From: an uncultured Hyphomicrobiales bacterium
GTDB taxonomy: Bacteria; Pseudomonadota; Alphaproteobacteria; Rhizobiales; Beijerinckiaceae
Length of the DNA stretch: 64,000 nucleotides
Direction: 5' to 3'
Assembly (NCBI GenBank): GCA_903847605.1
Contig: CAINED010000067.1
Coordinates: 1-64,000, forward strand
The notes under the pieces are model-generated. The model was not told where the DNA came from. It was given only the letters and a program-made list of their open reading frames with translations, and did not search any database. Made by a program: the position numbers and the translations under genes. This document shows positions 45,000 to 52,000 of the stretch, one piece after another; within the stretch, counting starts at the first letter, position 1, and every line of letters begins with the position of its first letter.

Positions 45000-46775
45000 C
45001 TACCTGCGAGTAGCTCTTTCGGCCCTCGCTTGCAGCCTTTTCGCAAGTTTCAAGCTGTTTTCGAACTTTGCCTGAACAAGACTCCAAACGCTCATGTCTC
45101 TGGGAAGAGCGAATAACGTGCCGCCCTTCTGCCCAATCATTTCATCATAGGCTTCTGTAAGCGCAGTAATAATCATCACCATTGCGTCGTCAAAAAATGC
45201 GTCATATTTTTTGCCAAATTGATATAATTCATCGATTTTTAGCTCGGCGTCCTCAGAAAGAGAGTTGTCGAGATATTTCTTAAAGAGATTCAAGGCATAG
45301 TATTTCAATCTGATGATTTGTTTGTATTTCGGTTCTTCTTCTTGGAGTTGATTTAAAGCTTCAATTATTTTGTTTGAAGTATGTAGCGCAAGCAAAGTGT
45401 CTCGGAATTGTTCTTCAGTCCACACATCGCAAAGTGCGCCATCAATTCCGAAAGAGCTTCCGTAGAGGCCATTGTCTATAGGGAGGACAAAGAGAGACGC
45501 CGGATCGGCAATCGGTATTCTCGGATCGTGCAGCCATGCAAAGCGGATTTTGCCTAGCTCTTGAAGTTTGATAACTTGTTTATTGATTGATGAACGAGGA
45601 TAAGGTTTTTTTCGCCCATAGTCAATTTGCAACAGGCTACCACGCGATTTTGTATCTTTAAACTTCTTTTCAAGCCATATTTGAATCTTGTCGTTGGATC
45701 GAAAGTCGGGAATTGCAAGTTTGTTTTGCGTATTATTTGATCTGATCAATTCAGCAGCTATGCCGGTTTCTCTGGAAAAATGTTTAACGCGTGTCAGTTT
45801 AACTAACACCAATACCAACTTCAGCTTATCTGGATGAGAAACTCTTATTGCACCAATTGTTTGTGCGCCATTAACGATCTGAAGCTTACGCGCAACTAAA
45901 TTCTTTGATTTTTCAGAAAATTCGAAGTCTTCGCACAGAGCAGAAATTCCGTTGTTATAATAATAGAAATTCTCTGGTTCGTCTTCGATTGTTTTAAGTA
46001 CTCCTTTGTTGACCTCGCCCTTCCGTCCAAGGTACTGGCGAATGTTCCAATTAAAAAGTGCTTCTTTGAAGCGTTTGGCGACCGCTTGCAGTTCCGTTCC
46101 CCGAACTGCAAACGTGATATTTTCAAGCTTGCCATCTGGTTGCATGAAGTGATCATCTGCCAACGTAAAGGAAACCATTTCTGGATGGGCCTCCTCCGGG
46201 CTGGACGTTTCCAAATAGACTTCTTTAAGAACATTGATGTCCCAAACGGAAAAATTGATATTTGCAGCCGACTCGGCATATGAACTGTTAAATTTGGCGG
46301 CAAGTGCTTCAATCTTTTGGTCTATAATATCTGTGGTCACGAAAACGAAATGTACCGTCCAGTCTTGCTTTAGGGAATAGTCGAGCGTGTTTGACAGTTC
46401 CCTTATCTTAAATCCCTTTCCGCGTTGCTTCAAATAATCAGAATCGCGCAGCAAATCAAAGGTAGAAAAGAACGATTTTACTTCGCCTTCAACTATCGGT
46501 CTTGATTGGGCAAGGTACGGGTATTTACATTGGAGGAAATATATCTCCCTTGTATCGCCAGATGAAAAAGTCACATCTATTTCGAAATCGTCGGTCCGAA
46601 AGATAGATTCTGACTTATCATTGTCAGCTGTAGGGTATTTTTCTGCCAATAGATTGAAACACCAATCTTCAAATGCCATCCCCCTTTGTTTATTATCATT
46701 TACATTCCAGTCATTTTCGTTGCACAGTTTTTCGACGCCTTGTCGGAGTTCGATTTTGAAGTCTTGAAGTTTCAC
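45000..46775 (-). CDS. AIPR-family abortive phage infection protein
   Basis: This 591-aa protein matches the AIPR (abortive infection phage resistance) family. The central region has FYYYNNGISALCEDFEF and LQIVNGAQTIGAI. The N-terminus looks like a PD-(D/E)xK nuclease (E36 in GMAFEDWCF, D67 in FEIDVTF, Q82-x-K84 in FLQCKY). It starts at GTG with AGGG 6 nt upstream, inside the end of a 34-codon ORF. The DNA is strikingly AT-rich compared with its neighbours, pointing to recent transfer. It is inserted between smc and a DUF1778 antitoxin gene. Confidence 0.88.
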   Translation of the reverse strand: MKLQDFKIELRQGVEKLCNENDWNVNDNKQRGMAFEDWCFNLLAEKYPTADNDKSESIFRTDDFEIDVTFSSGDTREIYFLQCKYPYLAQSRPIVEGEVKSFFSTFDLLRDSDYLKQRGKGFKIRELSNTLDYSLKQDWTVHFVFVTTDIIDQKIEALAAKFNSSYAESAANINFSVWDINVLKEVYLETSSPEEAHPEMVSFTLADDHFMQPDGKLENITFAVRGTELQAVAKRFKEALFNWNIRQYLGRKGEVNKGVLKTIEDEPENFYYYNNGISALCEDFEFSEKSKNLVARKLQIVNGAQTIGAIRVSHPDKLKLVLVLVKLTRVKHFSRETGIAAELIRSNNTQNKLAIPDFRSNDKIQIWLEKKFKDTKSRGSLLQIDYGRKKPYPRSSINKQVIKLQELGKIRFAWLHDPRIPIADPASLFVLPIDNGLYGSSFGIDGALCDVWTEEQFRDTLLALHTSNKIIEALNQLQEEEPKYKQIIRLKYYALNLFKKYLDNSLSEDAELKIDELYQFGKKYDAFFDDAMVMIITALTEAYDEMIGQKGGTLFALPRDMSVWSLVQAKFENSLKLAKRLQARAERATRR

Positions 46776-46783
46776 GATTTCCC

Positions 46784-46888
46784 TCAGCGTTTTCTGCGCA
46801 TCACAAATCTATTTAAGCCAGTTATGCGCCAGAGAATAGTCGTTTCATAAACATTGACCTTTTTCATAGGCTTAATTCTCTCAGTCAT
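46784..46888 (-). CDS. 34-codon basic ORF coupled to AIPR gene
   Basis: An ATG preceded by GAGGAGGGGGAGC, one of the best ribosome sites in the window, opens a 34-residue reading frame (begins MTERIKPMKKVNVYETTILW, ends FVMRRKR). It ends 8 nt before the AIPR GTG start, so the AIPR ribosome site overlaps its last codons. It has about ten Lys/Arg. It shares the AT-rich composition of the AIPR gene. It could be a leader peptide or a small partner protein; no homologue was recognised. Confidence 0.5.
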   Translation of the reverse strand: MTERIKPMKKVNVYETTILWRITGLNRFVMRRKR

Positions 46889-47207
46889 GCTCCCCCTCCT
46901 CACTTATCCCACAGCGTTACGCCTCGGGCAAACTCACGTTCAATTCCACATCTTCGTCGAGAAGTTCCCGAATCGTAATTATGCTGTCGAATGTAAGCGC
47001 CCCAATCGCGCGTCGCGGATGCGCTAAAATTTGGAATGGCCGACTCCCGTCGCCCTTTCCGCATCCCGAGTCAAAAACTTACCCTCATGGTGAGGAGCAG
47101 CGCGAAGCGCTGCGTCTCGAACCACGAGGATTTCGCTCACGATTCTTCAGCGGCCAGTTAAACCTGACATGTCTTGACAATATGCGATATTCGCCAATCT
47201 TCCTCTC
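46889..47207. other. Intergenic region upstream of AIPR unit
   Basis: No complete gene is supported. On the minus strand a start-less open frame (46917-47078) ends in plausible protein-like sequence (GALTFDSIITIRELLDEDVE, LNVSLPEA) just before the 34-codon ORF. It may be a gene remnant. A palindromic repeat lies at 47083-47129. Composition changes from AT-rich to GC-rich near 46920, probably one edge of the transferred block. Confidence 0.4.
47083..47129. repeat. Palindromic intergenic repeat element
   Basis: CCTCATGGT ... ACCACGAGG arms enclose GCAGCGC-GAA-GCGCTGC, giving a cruciform or hairpin. The CTCATGGTGAGGAGC ... GTCTCGAACCA pattern resembles a dispersed intergenic palindrome I know from Bradyrhizobium-type genomes. 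Only one copy was noticed here. It borders the AIPR block. Confidence 0.65.
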
Positions 47208-47489
47208 ATGCCAGACGCCGCCACACGCTCCGAAAAGCTCTGTCTCCGCTTCAGCCCTTCCGACAAGCAGACTCTGCAGGCGGCGGCTGTGGCGATGTGT
47301 ACGTCGGTGAGCAACTTCGTATTGCAAAGCGCGCTCGCCGAGGCGGAAGAGCTGCTGGCGGAACGGCGCGAATTCACGCTAGGCGCGAAGGATTGGGACG
47401 CCTTCGTCGCCGCGCTCGATGCGCCGCCGCGTCGACATGCGCGGTTGGAACAGTTGTTCCGCGAAACCTCCGTCTTCGACGGAAAGTGA
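47208..47489 (+). CDS. DUF1778 (TacA-like) antitoxin, apparently orphan
   Basis: This 93-aa ribbon-helix-helix protein matches DUF1778 antitoxins: RSEKLCLRFSPSDKQTLQAA, SVSNFVLQSALAEAEELLAE and the C-terminal toxin-binding REFTLGAKDWDAFVAALD. Such genes are normally followed by a GNAT-acetyltransferase toxin that acetylates aminoacyl-tRNA. Here no GNAT gene follows; only a short broken frame is present before the next gene. It probably persists as an orphan or protects against toxins in trans. Confidence 0.85.
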   Translation: MPDAATRSEKLCLRFSPSDKQTLQAAAVAMCTSVSNFVLQSALAEAEELLAERREFTLGAKDWDAFVAALDAPPRRHARLEQLFRETSVFDGK

Positions 47490-47638
47490 CCACTCGAATC
47501 GCCGCCGATTAGATTGCTCGGCTCCCGGCCCATGCCTCGCTCCTGAAGGACCAGTCCGTCCAAGTCCGAAGCGGCGCATTTGACAAGACGGCCATCTGCC
47601 CATATGTTCCTACTTTGTTCTATTTATTCGGAAGCCTC

Positions 47639-48352
47639 ATGGACCTGCCCGCCGCCATACATCGGGACAAGCAAGCCCTCCTGCGCATCGTCGCCGGGCT
47701 GTTCGGCTTGCTGGGACTGCAGGCAAATCAGTTGGACGGCCAGTCGGGCAGCCTTGCGCCGCAGCGGATTGCGCTGACACTGCACGGCATGATCGGCTTC
47801 GTGCTGCGTCCGGCTGAAGCCGCCGTGCGTCGCCTGATTGTCCTCGTGTCCCTGACTCTCAAAACGAAAGCCGGGACGGTTCGGCCCATGCCCCGGACTT
47901 TGTCCGAGACCCTTGCCGCCAGCCGCAAAGACAAGGCGCGCCGCGCCTTCAGGCTCTTCGATCCGCGTCTGCGTCTCGTCCGCAGGGAAAGGAAAGCGCC
48001 TGCAAAAACCCGCGCGACGCCGCGCATTTCGTTTTTCGGCGACGGCGAAGTCCGCACTGTCGACCTCGGCGGCAGGACGCCTGACAATAGGGACCGCGAT
48101 GGTCTGATCGCCTCCGCCGCCCTCCTGCGACGGCTCGCAGCGGTCAAATCGGCGCTCGAAAATCTGCCGCGTCAGGCGCGCCGTCTCGCCCGCGCCCTGC
48201 AGCGCCGCCAAAAAATCCCGCGTCTGAAATTGCAGGGGGCTATCAGGCCGGGCCATCCCCCCGGTCATCGCGCAAGGCGACGGCACGAGATCGACGATAT
48301 CCTGCGACGATGCCACCACCTCGCCCGCGAGGCCCTGCCGGATACATCGTGA
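47639..48352 (+). CDS. Conserved hypothetical protein, 237 aa
   Basis: This 237-aa basic protein is of a type common in Hyphomicrobiales but without known function. Its N-terminus is helical and hydrophobic (LLRIVAGLFGLLGLQ). A middle block PRISFFGDGEVRTVDLGG follows, and the C-terminus is very Arg-rich (RQARRLARALQRRQK) and ends with HEIDDILRRCHHLAREAL. The ATG at 47639 follows GGAAG. It is high-GC like the host and unlike the AIPR gene. Confidence 0.65.
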   Translation: MDLPAAIHRDKQALLRIVAGLFGLLGLQANQLDGQSGSLAPQRIALTLHGMIGFVLRPAEAAVRRLIVLVSLTLKTKAGTVRPMPRTLSETLAASRKDKARRAFRLFDPRLRLVRRERKAPAKTRATPRISFFGDGEVRTVDLGGRTPDNRDRDGLIASAALLRRLAAVKSALENLPRQARRLARALQRRQKIPRLKLQGAIRPGHPPGHRARRRHEIDDILRRCHHLAREALPDTS

Positions 48353-48453
48353 AATTCGAGGACATCCGCGCCATGGCGTGCGCATAAACCGCCTTGCGCC
48401 ACATCAATCCGCCTCCCGCTGCCTCGTGCCACAAGGCGGCAGGAGGATTCCCC

Positions 48454-48864
48454 ATGACTTCAGCCGCCCCGCCCACCGAGAACCCCGAACACGAGGCCGC
48501 CATCGACGCCTGCGTGCGCGCTTTCTACGATCTCGCCCGCGCCGACGATCTGCTCGGCCCGGTCTTCAACGGCGCGATCCGCGACTGGGCGGCCCATCTC
48601 AAGACGATGAACGATTTCTGGTCCGGCGCGCTGACAGGCACGACGCGCTATCAGGCCGCGCCCTTTCCGCCGCATCTCAAACTCGACATGACCCAGGATC
48701 ATTTCGACCGCTGGCGCGATCTCTGGCTCCCCGCTGCGCAGAAATATCTGCCGGAGCCGCTGCGCTCCAAGGCCGTCTCGGCCGGCGAACATATGGCCCA
48801 TTGCTGGGGCCGCGCCTATGTCACGATGAAGGCGCAGATGAAGGAAATGGAAGCCGCGAAATAG
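48454..48864 (+). CDS. Group III truncated haemoglobin
   Basis: This 136-aa protein matches group III (P-class) truncated globins: FYDLARADDLLGPVFNGAI, WSGALTGTTRYQAAPFPPHL with the proximal His in PPHLKL, and RWRDLWLPAAQKYL. These bind O2 or NO and are linked to low-oxygen or nitrosative-stress responses. The start has a GGAGG site and gives the family's usual length. Confidence 0.85.
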   Translation: MTSAAPPTENPEHEAAIDACVRAFYDLARADDLLGPVFNGAIRDWAAHLKTMNDFWSGALTGTTRYQAAPFPPHLKLDMTQDHFDRWRDLWLPAAQKYLPEPLRSKAVSAGEHMAHCWGRAYVTMKAQMKEMEAAK

Positions 48865-49042
48865 AGCTTTCGGGCCGGCCGTCCCTTCGCTTTGAAGATT
48901 GTTTTTCGCGCATCGCAGCACGTTGCGCGGGCGCTTTCCCTTGCGCCATCACCATTGTGTGATTGTCGTTCGATTGACGTAAACATTTGTCAACCATACG
49001 CTTCCTTCGGGACGACGGCACGCCCAGCCCGTGGAGAGCGTC

Positions 49043-52000
49043 ATGCCTCAATATCCTGCTTCCATCGATTTGCAGTTTTTGACTTTGTCGACCGGGCTTG
49101 TTTTCCGCTCCAATCAGAGCGCCGACTGGTTCGGCCTTTCCGTCGCCAATGCAGGCGATGTGAACGGCGACGGCATCAACGATTATCTCATCGGCGCGCC
49201 GGCCTGGCATGTGCGCGAAAACCGACCCAATCCGCCGATCGCAGCGGGCAATGCCTATCTCGTCTTCGGCGGCGCATCGCTGGCGACGCTCGATACGGCC
49301 GATGGCGGCGCGGCCGACGGCATATTGAACCTCTCCTTCCTCACGCCCGCGACAGGCTATCGCCTCAGTTACGGCAATATTGGCGACGCCACCGGCGCGT
49401 CCGTCGCCGGCGTCGGCAATATCGACGGGGTCGCGGGCGGCGATATCCTGATCGGCTCGCCCGGCTCGACCAATGGCACGGCGACTTTGGTCTCCGGCGG
49501 CGCGAATCTCGCGACGCTCGACGGCGCGGACGGCTCGGTCGACGGCGTGATCGATCTCGACAACGCCACGACCAGCGGCGGCTATCGCTTCACCGGCCGC
49601 AATGCGGGCGACCGCTTCGGCATCGACGTGAATACGGCCGCCGATATCAACGGCGACGGCACGCTCGACATTCTCATCGGCGCGCATCTGGCCGACCAGA
49701 CCGGCGCGACCAATGGCGGCGAAGCGGCGCTCGTTTTCGGCGGCGCAGCCAATCTCGCCGATCTCGACGCCGCCGACGGTTCGACCGATCACGCGATCGC
49801 CATCACAAATCTCAACGGCGGCACGCGCGGCTACCTGCTGCAGGGTTTCGTCACGAGCAATAACGCGGGCTTTCGCGTCGAGGGCATCGACGATGTCAAT
49901 GGCGACGGCGTCTCCGACATTCTCGTGGGCGCCTACCAGACGCCGGCCGCCGGCCTCGGCGAAACCTATCTGCTCTTCGGCGGCACGGCCAATCTCGCCG
50001 CGCTCGATACGGCGGGCGGCGGCGCTGCCGACGGGATCGTCAACATCACCGCCGTCAACGGCACGATGGGCTATCGCCTCGTCTCGGCGGACGACGGCGA
50101 CCAGTTCGGCCTGACCATCACCGGCGCGGGCGATGTGAACGGCGATGGCATCGGCGACATTCTCATCGGCGATCCCTTCTCCGATCCCCTCAGCGTCACC
50201 AATGCGGGCGACGCCTATCTGGTCTTCGGCGGCGCGGCCAATCTCGCCACCCTCGATGCGGCCGACGGGACGACCGACGGCTCGCTCGACATGGATTTCC
50301 TCAACGGAACGACCGGCTACCGTATCAGCGGCACGGGCAGCGAATGGGTGGGACAGGCGGTCGACGCCGGCGGCGATATCGACGGCGACGGCTATGACGA
50401 CATCATCATCGGCGCGAATTTCCGCGCCAGCCGTCAGGGCGCTGTTTATGTCTTCTTCGGCGGCAATGGCCTTGCGGTGCAGGACGCCGCCGACGGCGTG
50501 ACCGACGGGCGCATTCTCACCAGCGCCTTCACGGGACAGGCGGGCTTTCGCATCGACGGCGTCGATTCCTTCGATCAGGCGGGCTTCTCCGTCGCTGGTC
50601 TCGGCGACATGAACGGCGATCATCTCGGCGATATCATGATCGGCTCGGTGCGCGACCAGACCACCCAGCCCAACGCCGGCGATGGCGAGGCCTATATCGT
50701 TTACAGCCGCCTGCCCGATGCTGCGGTCAACCGCACCGCCACAAGCCTCGGTCAAACGCTGGTCGGCGGCAATTTCAACGATACGCTGACGGGCCTCGGC
50801 GGCAACGATGTTCTATATGGCCATGGCGGCGACGATGTCCTGAACGGCGGCGCGGGCGTCAACACGCTGGACGCCGGCGCGGGAATCGACACGCTCGTCC
50901 TCGACGTCTCGGCTTCGTCGTTGAACTTCACCATCGATTATTCGGCGCAGCAGGGCGCCGATGTCGTCCTCGCCGACGGAACCGTCATCCGCGATTTCGA
51001 AGTGTTCCAGTTCACCGGCGGTTCGGGCAACGATGCGCTCGATCTCAGCGGCGACGCGGATGCGGACGGATCGTCGTTCACCGGCAATGGCGGGCACAAC
51101 TTCCTGACCGTCGATTCCACGACGTCGGGCTTTCTCACCTTCGATGGCACTGTCGGCGACGACCGGCTGGTCGCCGATCTCTCTGGTTATTCGACGGCGA
51201 TCGATCTCAACGGTGATCTCAACGCCGGCGCGTTGTATATCGACATTTACTCTGTCGAAGAATTCCATGTCACCGGCGGCTCGGGCAACGACTCGCTCAA
51301 CGGTTCGACCGACGACGACAATCTGCAGGGCGGCGCCGGCAACGACACGCTGTCGGGCCAGGGCGGCAACGACATACTCGGCGGCGGCGCGGGCAACGAC
51401 AGCATCGATTCCGGCAGCGGCGTCAACACGCTGAACGGCGGCGCGGATATCGATCGCGCGATCCTGAATTATACCTCGTCTGGCCTCGACATCGCGGTGA
51501 GCTACACGGCGCAGACCGGCGCGGCGCAGACGCTTGCCGACGGCACGAGCGTGCAGGATTTCGAAGCCTTCATTCTGACGGGCGGAACTGGCAACGATGC
51601 GCTCGATCTCAGCGGCAGCGCCAATGCGGACGGCTCGTCATTCACCGGCAATGCCGGCGACAATCTGATGACCGTCGATTCCACGACGTCGGGCTTTCTC
51701 ACCTTCGATGGCACTGTCGGCAACGACCGGCTGGTCGCCGATCTTTCGGGTCTGAGCGGTGCGATCGATCTCAACACCGATCTTGACGCCGGCGCGCTAT
51801 ATATCGACATCTACTCTGTCGAAGAAATGCATGTCACCGGCGGCTCGAACAACGACTCGCTCAACGGTTCGAGCGGGGACGATAACCTGCAGGGCGGCGC
51901 GGGCAACGACACGCTGACGGGCCAGGGCGGAAACGATAGTCTCGGCGGCGGCGCGGGCAACGACAGCATCGATTCCGGCAGCGGCGTCAATACGCTGAAC

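Noticed and set aside
46917-47078. Minus-strand frame ending LNVSLPEA upstream of the 34-codon ORF
   Set aside because: Protein-like, but it has no start codon and only about 53 codons; kept as a possible remnant and not called as a gene.
46981-47310. 109-codon plus-strand open frame
   Set aside because: It runs through a palindromic repeat and overlaps the DUF1778 gene in another frame; no start signal.
47487-47600. Possible GNAT toxin after the DUF1778 antitoxin
   Set aside because: The frame stops after eight codons and shows no acetyl-CoA-binding motif, so a toxin gene cannot be supported.
48821-50755. 644-codon minus-strand open frame
   Set aside because: Antisense to the FG-GAP part of the RTX gene; its internal periodicity only mirrors the repeats of the other strand.
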